DNA from: an uncultured Clostridium sp.
GTDB lineage: Bacteria > Cyanobacteriota > Vampirovibrionia > Gastranaerophilales > Gastranaerophilaceae
Assembly: GCA_958449715.1 (NCBI GenBank)
Contig: CAUDIU010000019.1
Span: 1-23,867 of the forward strand
Reading direction: 5' to 3'
DNA length: 23,867 nt
The position numbers were made by a program, and so were the translations under genes. Below are positions 1 through 6,500 of the stretch, piece after piece. Under the pieces are notes generated by a model that saw only the letters and a list, made by a program, of their open reading frames with translations, searched no databases and was not told the origin of the DNA. Within the stretch, counting starts at the first letter, position 1. The number at the start of each line of letters is the position of its first letter.

Positions 1-176
1 AACTTTAATGTAATAGTTTATAAAATTAAAAAAAAAGCCCAAGAATGTCTAAAATAAAAGGAAAATTGATTTTTACATTTTGTTACATTTTTTGTGATTG
101 CTAATATGTAAAATTTTTAATTTTGTGTTACGATAATCATTGTAATTACAGTATTTAAAACATAGGAGATAGAACA
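1..176. other. AT-rich upstream region of infC
   Basis: No coding region was found here. The stretch is A/T runs with short TTACATTTT-type repeats near 73-90 and a TTTTACAT...ATGTAAAA inverted pair around 71-114 that could form a weak hairpin. A possible promoter is TTGTTA (80-85) with TAATAT (102-107), spacing 16, each matching 4 of 6 consensus bases; this is weak. The SD AGGAG at 164-168 belongs to infC. Confidence 0.35.
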
Positions 177-179
177 ATA
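164..179 (+). promoter_or_regulatory. SD plus AUA initiation site of infC
   Basis: AGGAG at 164-168 is 8 bases from ATA at 177-179. The reading frame is closed by TAA at 156-158, so few other starts are possible; ATA at 162 would sit on the SD itself. The ATG at 219 has only A/C-rich sequence ahead of it. A non-AUG start recognised poorly in the presence of IF-3 would give negative feedback. Confidence 0.7.
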
Positions 180-716
180 GCTACTAACGATAATCGAAAC
201 AACAAAAATCAACCAATAATGAATGAAAGAATTCGTGCAAAAGAAGTAAGATTAATTGATCAAAATGGAGATAATCAAGGGGTAGTACCAACATTAAAAG
301 CTTTACAAATGGCTTATGATGAAGATTTAGATTTAGTATTAATTAACCCTAATCAAGATCCACCAGTAGCTAAAATATTAGACTATGGTAAATATAAATA
401 CGAACTTGAAAAAAGAGCAAAAGAAGCTAAGAAAAAGCAACATACAGTAGATGTAAAAGAAATAAAAATCCGTTATAAAATAGATACTCATGACTATCAA
501 GTGAGAATTAAGAGTATTGAAAAGTTTATTGCTCAAGGTAATAAAGTTAAAATCGTTGTCATGCTCCGTGGCCGTGAAATGCAACATTCAAATTTAGCTT
601 TTGATTTGGCAAATAAGTTTGTTAAAGATTTAGAAAACATGCCTGTAGTAATTGAGAAAAAACCTCAATTAGAAGGACGTAATGTCACATTATATATAGC
701 TCCACAGAATTCTTAA
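177..716 (+). CDS. infC: Translation initiation factor IF-3, AUA start
   Basis: IF-3 binds the 30S subunit, blocks premature 50S joining and checks the start codon-initiator tRNA pairing. The N-terminal domain has NERIRAKEVRLIDQNG followed by the PPVAKILDYGKY block, then a Lys-rich linker and the C-terminal domain with IKIRYKIDTHDY and VKIVVMLRGREMQ. The first ATG is at 219 but has no SD. In frame upstream, ATA at 177 lies 8 bases after a good AGGAG (164-168), and starting there adds a 14-residue polar tail of the sort other IF-3 proteins carry before the INERIR-like block. The product would be 179 aa. E. coli infC starts at AUU and is autoregulated through that poor start; the same logic probably applies. 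rpmI and rplT do not follow, unlike in many phyla. Identity is certain; the AUA start is a strong inference. Confidence 0.93.
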   Translation: MATNDNRNNKNQPIMNERIRAKEVRLIDQNGDNQGVVPTLKALQMAYDEDLDLVLINPNQDPPVAKILDYGKYKYELEKRAKEAKKKQHTVDVKEIKIRYKIDTHDYQVRIKSIEKFIAQGNKVKIVVMLRGREMQHSNLAFDLANKFVKDLENMPVVIEKKPQLEGRNVTLYIAPQNS

Positions 717-725
717 AAAAAGTTC

Positions 726-753
726 TTGACTGAAATTTTTCAGCCAGTATAAT
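726..753 (+). promoter_or_regulatory. Sigma-70-type promoter for tRNA-Phe
   Basis: TTGACT (726-731) and TATAAT (748-753) are separated by 16 bases. The match is 5 of 6 at -35 and 6 of 6 at -10. It begins 9 bases after the infC stop and faces the tRNA gene about 100 bases downstream. The -35 region overlaps a small hairpin (CTGAA/TTCAG, 730-743). Confidence 0.65.
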
Positions 754-853
754 AAAAAACGTGGCAATTAAATATTTATCACCATTTACTCCAAAAGAAT
801 ATTTTGTTGCCCGCGAAATAAAAATAATAAATTTGACAATAAAATAAAAATAT

Positions 854-926
854 GCCGCAATAGCTCAGTTGGTAGAGCAAGGGACTGAAAATCCCTGTGT
901 CCTTGGTTCAATTCCGAGTTGCGGCA
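854..926 (+). tRNA. tRNA-Phe (GAA)
   Basis: The gene folds as a full 73-base cloverleaf without an encoded CCA. The acceptor stem pairs GCCGCAA (854-860) with TTGCGGC (919-925), and A926 is the discriminator. The D arm contains AGCTCAGTTGGTAGAGC. The anticodon stem GGGA/TCCC surrounds loop CTGAAAA, giving anticodon GAA. The T arm contains GGTTCAATTCC. CCA must be added after transcription. The acceptor helix can extend by three more pairs into the flanks (TAT/ATA), and a T run follows at once, so the precursor end may double as a terminator. Confidence 0.97.
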
Positions 927-1182
927 TATTTTTTTAGTCTGAATTAGCTGAAAATAAAATTCCTGAACTGTTTGTTCTTTTAAATATGATATTGTTGAAA
1001 ATTTTTCAAATTTTTAAGTTTAGGTGGACTAACAAAAAAAATTATGTTTGTTTTTAGTAAGTATATAAAATTAGCAATCCAAGTGTAAAATAGTGAGCAG
1101 GCAAAAGTAGATCTTTGTTACTTTCTCCTTAACTTTTCTAGCTATGCTTGTCTACATTGTATAATAGGTTATTTAAAAAGAA
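927..1182. other. Intergenic, no gene seen
   Basis: This is AT-rich, with no ORF or RNA fold that I recognise. A weak hairpin TTGAAA/TTTCAA lies at 1005-1019, followed by a short T run. A TATAAT box sits at 1160-1165, just ahead of the phosphatase-like gene, but no good -35 is found 16-18 bases upstream of it. Confidence 0.4.
1160..1165 (+). promoter_or_regulatory. -10 box upstream of phosphatase-like gene
   Basis: An exact TATAAT lies 17 bases before the ATG at 1183, implying a 5' leader of about 11 bases. The preceding bases do not form a convincing -35 element, so this is a candidate only. Confidence 0.4.
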
Positions 1183-1818
1183 ATGAAAATAATAAATCTA
1201 TATCGAAAAATTTATCAACCACATCAATTAAGCAATAAATATAAAAAAGTAGATGATTACTTACTAAGAGGCCCCCATCCTGGAATTTCTGATTTATTAG
1301 AACTCAAAAATGCAGGAGTTACACAAATATATGATTTTAGGCACAAAAGTGTAAGAGGGTTTAAATTTATTGAAAAATTTGCTTGTAAAGAGCTTGGAAT
1401 TAATTATATTAGATATCCATTTAGTTATCTTAATGGAGAATATCCTACTGTAAATGAGTTTGAAAGAATTGCTCAAGATGTTAAGTTAACAGGTCAAAAT
1501 GGAGGCAAAACTTTATTTCATTGCAATTCTGGAAGTCATAGAACTGCTCATATGGCTGCATACTATGACTTAACAAAAGGTGAAAATATTGATGTTGTAT
1601 TTAATAAACTAGGTGTTATTAAATATTCTGAAAAAATTGAAGAAGTAGTAGATAATCATTTCTATAGACAAAACTTTTTTAATAGAAAAGCAACAAATGA
1701 AAAAACTTTAAACCCTTTAAAATATTTAAGGAATAGGTTTAATAACAGAGTAAAACAAGCTACAGAAAATGCTCATGCATCTTTTATTGCAATAGTAACA
1801 AGATATAAAAATTGGTAA
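1183..1818 (+). CDS. Cys-based protein phosphatase-like (DSP/PTP fold)
   Basis: The protein has 211 aa and no signal peptide, so it is probably cytoplasmic. The active-site loop H-C-x5-R is intact as HCNSGSHRT, with Cys114 as nucleophile and Arg120 as phosphate-binding residue, the hallmark of tyrosine and dual-specificity phosphatases. The N-terminal LLRGPHPGISDLLELKNAGV and IYDFRH (about residues 27-54) match the strand-helix start of bacterial DSP-like enzymes, where the sequence often reads LRGxxP. The last 50 residues are basic and polar (RKATNEK, RNRFNNR) and may bind an anionic partner. The gene stands alone, with a weak SD (AAAAAGAA) and a -10 box nearby. Substrate is unknown: phosphotyrosine, phosphoserine or a small phosphorylated molecule are all possible. 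Confidence 0.75.
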   Translation: MKIINLYRKIYQPHQLSNKYKKVDDYLLRGPHPGISDLLELKNAGVTQIYDFRHKSVRGFKFIEKFACKELGINYIRYPFSYLNGEYPTVNEFERIAQDVKLTGQNGGKTLFHCNSGSHRTAHMAAYYDLTKGENIDVVFNKLGVIKYSEKIEEVVDNHFYRQNFFNRKATNEKTLNPLKYLRNRFNNRVKQATENAHASFIAIVTRYKNW

Positions 1819-1931
1819 GTATATTTGGGGTTTGTTTTTTTTAACGCTTAAATTAATTGTTAATATGCATTTATACTGACAGAAAAGTCCTATTAAAGTC
1901 TGTAAATGTCTAAAAATGATTTTTATTTGAT

Positions 1932-2246
1932 TTATAGAGTGTTATTTTTTATCCATTCCAGATAATTATTATTTCCATTTTTTATTTCAATGCTTATAAT
2001 TTCTGGTATTTCATACGGGTGCAGTTTAGTTATTTTTTCTTTTACTTGTTCAAATAGAGATTGTTTGGTTTTTATAACCATTAGGTATTCTTCATCTTTT
2101 ACTATTTTATTTTGCCAGGTATAAATAGATGCGATTTTTGGAATAATATTAACACAAGCTGCAAGTTTTTCTTTAACTAAAAATGTCGAAATTGTTTCTG
2201 CACTGTCAATACTATTTGTGTTACATAAAATTATTATATAGTTCAT
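1932..2246 (-). CDS. cutA: CutA1-family divalent cation tolerance protein
   Basis: The 104-residue length is normal for CutA1, a small trimeric protein linked to copper/divalent cation tolerance but of unclear biochemical role. Family landmarks are present: KLAACVNIIP (about residues 27-36), SIYTWQNKIVKDEEYLMVIKT (about 40-61) and the HPYEIPEII block (about 76-84), with a C-terminal YLEWI. It has no signal peptide. No SD precedes the ATG; instead a promoter (2256-2284) would start transcription about three bases before the start codon, so the message may be leaderless. It is convergent with the phosphatase-like gene and divergent from the polysaccharide operon. Confidence 0.9.
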   Translation of the reverse strand: MNYIIILCNTNSIDSAETISTFLVKEKLAACVNIIPKIASIYTWQNKIVKDEEYLMVIKTKQSLFEQVKEKITKLHPYEIPEIISIEIKNGNNNYLEWIKNNTL

Positions 2247-2255
2247 AGTTTTATT

Positions 2256-2284
2256 ATTTTAGTAGATTTTAAGCTTTTTGTAAA
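2256..2284 (-). promoter_or_regulatory. Promoter of cutA
   Basis: On the minus strand, TTTACA (2284-2279) and TAAAAT (2261-2256) are 17 bases apart, each matching 5 of 6 consensus bases. Transcription would start near 2249, almost on the ATG whose first base is 2246. Confidence 0.55.
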
Positions 2285-2303
2285 TATATATTTATGTTAT
2301 AAA

Positions 2304-2326
2304 TATAATATTGGATATAAAGAGGG
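2304..2326 (+). promoter_or_regulatory. -10 box and SD of the sugar operon
   Basis: TATAAT at 2304-2309 is followed by AGAGGG at 2321-2326, then six bases to the ATG at 2333. The -35 is not clear; TTGTAA at 2278-2283 would need a 20-base spacer. This is the likely start of the eight-gene transcript. Confidence 0.45.
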
Positions 2327-2332
2327 TTATTT

Positions 2333-3859
2333 ATGTTAGAACCGTTACTATCAATATGTATTCCAACATATAATAGAGCTTGTTATTTATGGCGAACTTT
2401 GAATAGTATAACTTCTCAAAAATCATTTCTTTTTTCTGATTCTATTGAAATTGTTATATCTGATAACTGTTCTACAGATGCAACAGAAGAAGTTTGTATG
2501 GAGTTTGTAAAAAAATATCCAAATAAAATCCGTTATATTAAACGTAGTGAATTTATTAGCGGTGATGACAATTTTGCTTTTATAATAAAGCAGGCTAAAG
2601 GTAAATTTGTTAAGCTTCATAATGATACTTGTTATGTTTTAGAAAATTCACTTGATAAAATTCTTCAAGATGTTATTTCTGCAGAAAATTTCGGTTGTGA
2701 TGCTTGTTTTTTTGCTAATTCAGCAGCTAAAAGTACAGGGGTCTTTAATTCTTTTGATGAGTTTTTAAAAAGTGTTTCTTTTTATATAACTTGGATTGCG
2801 TCTCATTGTTATAAAAAAGAATTTTTAGACCAATTAGAAGATATTAATCGTTATTCTTCGTTTAAATTTGTGCAAGTTGATCTTGTGGGAAGATTATTTG
2901 AAGCCGGACGAAAAATTTATGTCTCAAATAATCCTTATTTTGCAACTATATATGTTGAAAATAAAGGTGGGTATAATATAGCAGAAGTTTTTGGCTATAA
3001 TTATTTTTATATATTGCAATTATATAAAAATAAGGGATTAATATCCAAAAAAGTATTCGCCGAAAATAAATTTAATACTTTATTTCAACATATTATTCCC
3101 TTTTACTTTGATATAAAAAAAGAGTATAACTTTTCTAAAGGTTCTTATTTTAAGTATATGAAATATTATTGGTTTGAACCTTATTTTTATTTTTCTTTTC
3201 TTAAAGTGTTGAAAGATTTTTTGGTGTCTTTTAAACCTAGCAATAGAAAAAATAGAATGGGAAATTTAACTCCAGAGCGTGTTTGGAGAAAACAAAATTT
3301 TGATAATTATACAAATTTGGTTATAAATGGTTCATTATATAGTAATATTACTGTGGGCAAATGTTCTTATGGAAATATAAATGCTATTTTCTCAAATAAG
3401 TCATCTGTTTCTTTAATAATAGGGAATTATGTTTCGATTGCTCCAGACGTGTTATTTATTCCGGAATCAGAACACGATTATAGTAATTTATTGACTTATC
3501 CTTTTAAAGTAATGACTTTAGGTGAAAAATATGAAGCTTTTTCTAAGGGGTCAATAATTGTTGAAGATGATGTTTGGATAGGTGCAAGATCTATTATTTT
3601 GTCAGGTGTTAGAATTGGACAAGGGGCAGTTATTGCAGCAGGAAGTGTAGTTACAAAAGATGTTGAGCCTTATTCTATTGTTGGTGGCAATCCTGCAAAA
3701 TTTATAAAATATCGTTTTAATAATGAGATTATTGAAAAGTTAAAAAGCATTAATATTGGTTTGTTGACTACTGAGAATATTAAAAACAATGTTAATTTAT
3801 TATATTCAAATTTAACAAGCAATAATATTGATGATATTATTGAATTACTAAAAAAATAG
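2333..3859 (+). CDS. Glycosyltransferase GT2 fused to hexapeptide acetyltransferase
   Basis: This is a 508-aa two-domain protein. Residues 1 to about 300 are a GT-A glycosyltransferase: SICIPTYNR at 7-15, IVISDNCSTDAT near 40-51, and HNDT at 96-99 in place of a DxD metal-binding motif, a form common among bacterial rhamnosyltransferase-like GT2s. Residues from about 330 are a left-handed beta-helix acyltransferase of the Vat/CatB type: isoleucine-patch repeats (IIGNYVSIAP, IIVEDDVWIGARSIILSGVRIGQGAVIAAGSVV), the candidate catalytic His381 in SEHDY ahead of LLTYPF, and the closing VGGNPAK. The probable role is to add a sugar to a lipid-linked glycan and O- or N-acetylate it. The GT half is a paralogue of the gene at 5601. 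It is first in the operon, with a strong SD. Donor and acceptor are unknown. Confidence 0.88.
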   Translation: MLEPLLSICIPTYNRACYLWRTLNSITSQKSFLFSDSIEIVISDNCSTDATEEVCMEFVKKYPNKIRYIKRSEFISGDDNFAFIIKQAKGKFVKLHNDTCYVLENSLDKILQDVISAENFGCDACFFANSAAKSTGVFNSFDEFLKSVSFYITWIASHCYKKEFLDQLEDINRYSSFKFVQVDLVGRLFEAGRKIYVSNNPYFATIYVENKGGYNIAEVFGYNYFYILQLYKNKGLISKKVFAENKFNTLFQHIIPFYFDIKKEYNFSKGSYFKYMKYYWFEPYFYFSFLKVLKDFLVSFKPSNRKNRMGNLTPERVWRKQNFDNYTNLVINGSLYSNITVGKCSYGNINAIFSNKSSVSLIIGNYVSIAPDVLFIPESEHDYSNLLTYPFKVMTLGEKYEAFSKGSIIVEDDVWIGARSIILSGVRIGQGAVIAAGSVVTKDVEPYSIVGGNPAKFIKYRFNNEIIEKLKSINIGLLTTENIKNNVNLLYSNLTSNNIDDIIELLKK

Positions 3860-3870
3860 GATATAGGATT

Positions 3871-4650
3871 ATGAAAGTAGTAATTTTAGCTGGTGGATTA
3901 GGGTCCAGATTGTCTGAAGAAACAGGTTTAAAACCAAAACCAATGGTAGAAATTGGTGGAAAGCCTATATTATGGCATATAATGAAAATATATTCATATT
4001 ATGGGTATAACGATTTTGTTATTTTAACTGGTTATAAATCTCATGTTATTAAGGATTATTTTATTAATTATTATACAAGGTATTCTGATATAACTGTAGA
4101 TATGTCTAATAATACTGTTGAGGTTCACAAAAATCGACATGAACCTTGGAAAGTTACTATGCTTTATACCGGTCAGGATACTATGACTGGTGGCAGAATA
4201 AAAAAAGCGCAAGATTACATTGGGAATGAACCATTTTTATTAACATATGGAGATGGTGTGTCTGATGTTAATATAGATGAATTAATTGAGTCTCATAAAA
4301 AATCAGGTAAAATTGTTACAATGACTGCTGTTCAATTACAAGGTCGTTTTGGTGCACTTGTTATCAAAGATAATAATATGATTACATCTTTTATGGAAAA
4401 ACCAAAAGGTGAAGAAAGTTGGATCAATGGCGGATTTTTTGTTTGCGAACCAAAGGTTTTTGATTATATTAAAGATGGAGATAATACAGTTTTTGAAAGA
4501 GCTCCTTTAGAAAATCTCGCGAAAGATAATCAATTAAATGCTTATAAACATAGTGGTTTTTGGCGCCCTATGGATACTTTAAGAGATAAGAACGAATTAA
4601 CAGATATGTGGTTACATGATAATGCCCCTTGGGCTATTTGGAATAAATAG
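3871..4650 (+). CDS. rfbF: Glucose-1-phosphate cytidylyltransferase
   Basis: RfbF (also ddhA) joins CTP and glucose-1-phosphate to give CDP-glucose and pyrophosphate, the first committed step to CDP-3,6-dideoxyhexoses. The nucleotidyltransferase signature VILAGGLGSRL (4-14) with KPKPMVEIGGKPILWHIM follows at once. Family-specific blocks are also present: ILTGYKSHVIKDYF, TGxxTMTGGRIKKA, LTYGDGVSDV (sugar/metal site), GRFGAL and the late GFWRPMDTLRDK. The length of 259 is normal. The gene lies 11 bases after the fusion gene, with AGGA ahead of the ATG. The operon carries the two following pathway enzymes, which confirms the assignment. Confidence 0.97.
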   Translation: MKVVILAGGLGSRLSEETGLKPKPMVEIGGKPILWHIMKIYSYYGYNDFVILTGYKSHVIKDYFINYYTRYSDITVDMSNNTVEVHKNRHEPWKVTMLYTGQDTMTGGRIKKAQDYIGNEPFLLTYGDGVSDVNIDELIESHKKSGKIVTMTAVQLQGRFGALVIKDNNMITSFMEKPKGEESWINGGFFVCEPKVFDYIKDGDNTVFERAPLENLAKDNQLNAYKHSGFWRPMDTLRDKNELTDMWLHDNAPWAIWNK

Positions 4651-4710
4651 TATTTAGAATGATGATATAGTTTGTTCGTTTTTAGAGAATTAAAAAACGC
4701 GGAGAAAGTT

Positions 4711-5601
4711 ATGAATATATTATTGACAGGTGCAACTGGTTTTTTAGGTAGTCATTTATTAAGAGCAATTTTAGATAAGACGGATTATAGTATTATTTTG
4801 TTAAAGCGATCTTTTTCTGACGTTTTTAGAATTTCAGATTTATTGTCTAATGATAGAGTTATTTCTTATGATATTGATAAAATAGATTTAGAAACAATAT
4901 TTGCTAATAATCGTATAGATACAATTATTCATTGTGCGACGAATTATGGTCGAAAAGTTAATTCTTGTTTTAATGTTTTAGAAACAAACTTGATGTTGCC
5001 TATTAAGTTGTTAGATTTAGCTGTAGAATATGGAGTTTCTAATTTTATTAATACAGATTCATATTTCAATAAAGAAAATATGGCTTACTCACATTTGTTA
5101 AATTATTCTTTATCTAAAAAAAGTTTATTGCTTTGGTTGAAATATTTTTCAAATAAAATAAAAATCGTGAATGTTGTTCTAGAACATATTTTTGGAGAAA
5201 ATGATAATAAAGATAAATTTGTCTATCAAATGCTTGATCAAATTGCAATAAATAAGGTTAAAGTTGTAGATTTAACTTTTGGGGATCAAAAACGAGATTT
5301 TATATACGTAGAAGATGTTGTAAACGCATATATTAAAATTATTGATTATATGAATAATCATTCTTTTAGATATAGAAGTTTTGATATTGGAACAGGGGTT
5401 GCTGTATCTGTTAAGGATTTTGTTAAAGCGATCAAAGATATTTCGAATAGTAATACTGTATTAAATTTTGGAGCATTATCGTATAGGGATGATGAGATAA
5501 TGTGTTCAAAAGCTGATATTATTGATTTAAAAGATATTGGTTGGGCACCTAAATATTCTTATAAAAAAGCTCTTACAAAAATGTTGGAGGAGTTTAACTA
5601 A
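4711..5601 (+). CDS. NAD-dependent epimerase/dehydratase (extended SDR)
   Basis: The protein has 296 aa. The start is set at ATG 4711, six bases after GGAG (4701-4704), rather than a TTG 39 bases upstream, because the Rossmann motif GATGFLG (7-13) then falls at the normal place. The catalytic YxxxK is YSLSK (Tyr132, Lys136), with NTDSYF near 114-119 supplying the Ser/Thr. RDFIYVEDVVNAY is the usual substrate-domain signature, so the enzyme looks active. It sits between rfbF and rfbG, so the substrate is probably a CDP-linked keto sugar: it could be a 4-ketoreductase of the abequose/paratose synthase kind, an epimerase, or the YerF-like reductase of the branched product. Its stop overlaps the next ATG by one base (TAATG). 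Confidence 0.85.
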   Translation: MNILLTGATGFLGSHLLRAILDKTDYSIILLKRSFSDVFRISDLLSNDRVISYDIDKIDLETIFANNRIDTIIHCATNYGRKVNSCFNVLETNLMLPIKLLDLAVEYGVSNFINTDSYFNKENMAYSHLLNYSLSKKSLLLWLKYFSNKIKIVNVVLEHIFGENDNKDKFVYQMLDQIAINKVKVVDLTFGDQKRDFIYVEDVVNAYIKIIDYMNNHSFRYRSFDIGTGVAVSVKDFVKAIKDISNSNTVLNFGALSYRDDEIMCSKADIIDLKDIGWAPKYSYKKALTKMLEEFN

Positions 5602-6500
5602 TGGTGTTATTATCAATATGTATTCCTACATATAATCGGAAAAATTTTTTGAAAGATACAATAGAAAGTATTATATCGCAACCTGAATTTTTAAATTCTA
5701 ATGATGTGAATATTGTTATTTCAGATAATTCTTCTACCGATGGTACAAAAGAGCTTGTTGAAGATTATTGCAGAATATATGGTAACAAAATATTGTATTC
5801 AAGAAATGATACGAATATTGGTTTTGCAAATTTTGATAAAGTTTTATCTATTGCAAATGGAGAATTCTTAAAATTAAATAATGACACTTTATTATTAAAG
5901 CCTGGTAGTTTAGCGAAAATTTTGTATTATGTAAAAAATAATTTGAATAATAAAAATATTTTATTTTTTAGAAATTCAAAAAGTAGAAAATCTGCAGATA
6001 CTTGTTTATTTGATAGTATAAATGATTTTGTTCGAGATATTTCTTATTATTCAACTTGGATTGGCTCTTTTGGTATTTGGAAAAATGATTATAATAATGT
6101 AAGTAACATTTTTAAAGAAAAAAATTATTCTGAAATTCCGCATACTTATGTATTGTTGTCTTTTTTGGAAAATCACAGGAATATACTTTGTGTAAATGAG
6201 GAATTATTTGATTCAATTTGCCCTCCTAAAAAGGGCGGAAATTATAATGTTGCTCAAGTTTTTGGATATAATTATTTAACTTTTTTAAATGAATTTAAGA
6301 GCAAAGCATTATTATCTAATAGAGTTTACAAAGATGAAAAACGTGTACTTTTAAAATTTATAAATGACTACTATTTTGATATTGATGGAAAATTTAATTT
6401 TCAAAAAAGTGGTTATTTTAGATATTTACTAAAATTTTATTGGTTTAATTTTTATTTTTACAGATATTATTTTAAAATGAGGATTTGTTCATATGTTTAA
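5601..6500 (+). CDS. Glycosyltransferase family 2
   Basis: This 299-aa single-domain GT-A enzyme starts with LLSICIPTYNR (3-13), has NIVISDNSSTDGT (about 38-50) and KLNNDT in the metal-site position. It is a paralogue of the glycosyltransferase half of the protein at 2333: similarity runs along the full length, including ISYYSTWIGS versus VSFYITWIAS and the shared C-terminal GGxYNxAxVFGYNY motif. It lacks the acetyltransferase. It is translationally coupled to the SDR before it, with GGAGGAG as SD, and overlaps rfbG by 8 bases. It probably transfers one of the sugars made by this operon, or an adjacent residue of the same repeat unit. No membrane segment is evident. Confidence 0.88.
   Translation: MVLLSICIPTYNRKNFLKDTIESIISQPEFLNSNDVNIVISDNSSTDGTKELVEDYCRIYGNKILYSRNDTNIGFANFDKVLSIANGEFLKLNNDTLLLKPGSLAKILYYVKNNLNNKNILFFRNSKSRKSADTCLFDSINDFVRDISYYSTWIGSFGIWKNDYNNVSNIFKEKNYSEIPHTYVLLSFLENHRNILCVNEELFDSICPPKKGGNYNVAQVFGYNYLTFLNEFKSKALLSNRVYKDEKRVLLKFINDYYFDIDGKFNFQKSGYFRYLLKFYWFNFYFYRYYFKMRICSYV

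Noticed and set aside
378..587. Minus-strand 69-codon frame
   Set aside because: Lies wholly antisense to infC and is Phe/Ile-rich, as expected from reversed AT-rich coding sequence.
833..856. TTGACA just before tRNA-Phe as its promoter
   Set aside because: A -10 at the right spacing would fall inside the mature tRNA; the 726-753 pair fits better.
1819..1931. Terminator or small RNA between the phosphatase-like gene and cutA
   Set aside because: A T run exists at 1835-1842 but no stable stem precedes it; ACAGA/TCTGT pairing near 1880 is too short.
2423..2620. Minus-strand frames inside the sugar operon (also near 4024-4212 and 9389-9574)
   Set aside because: All antisense to well-supported genes, without SD or recognisable motifs.
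4672..4710. TTG start giving the first SDR 13 extra residues
   Set aside because: No SD, and the added residues precede the Rossmann fold without family support; ATG 4711 has GGAG.
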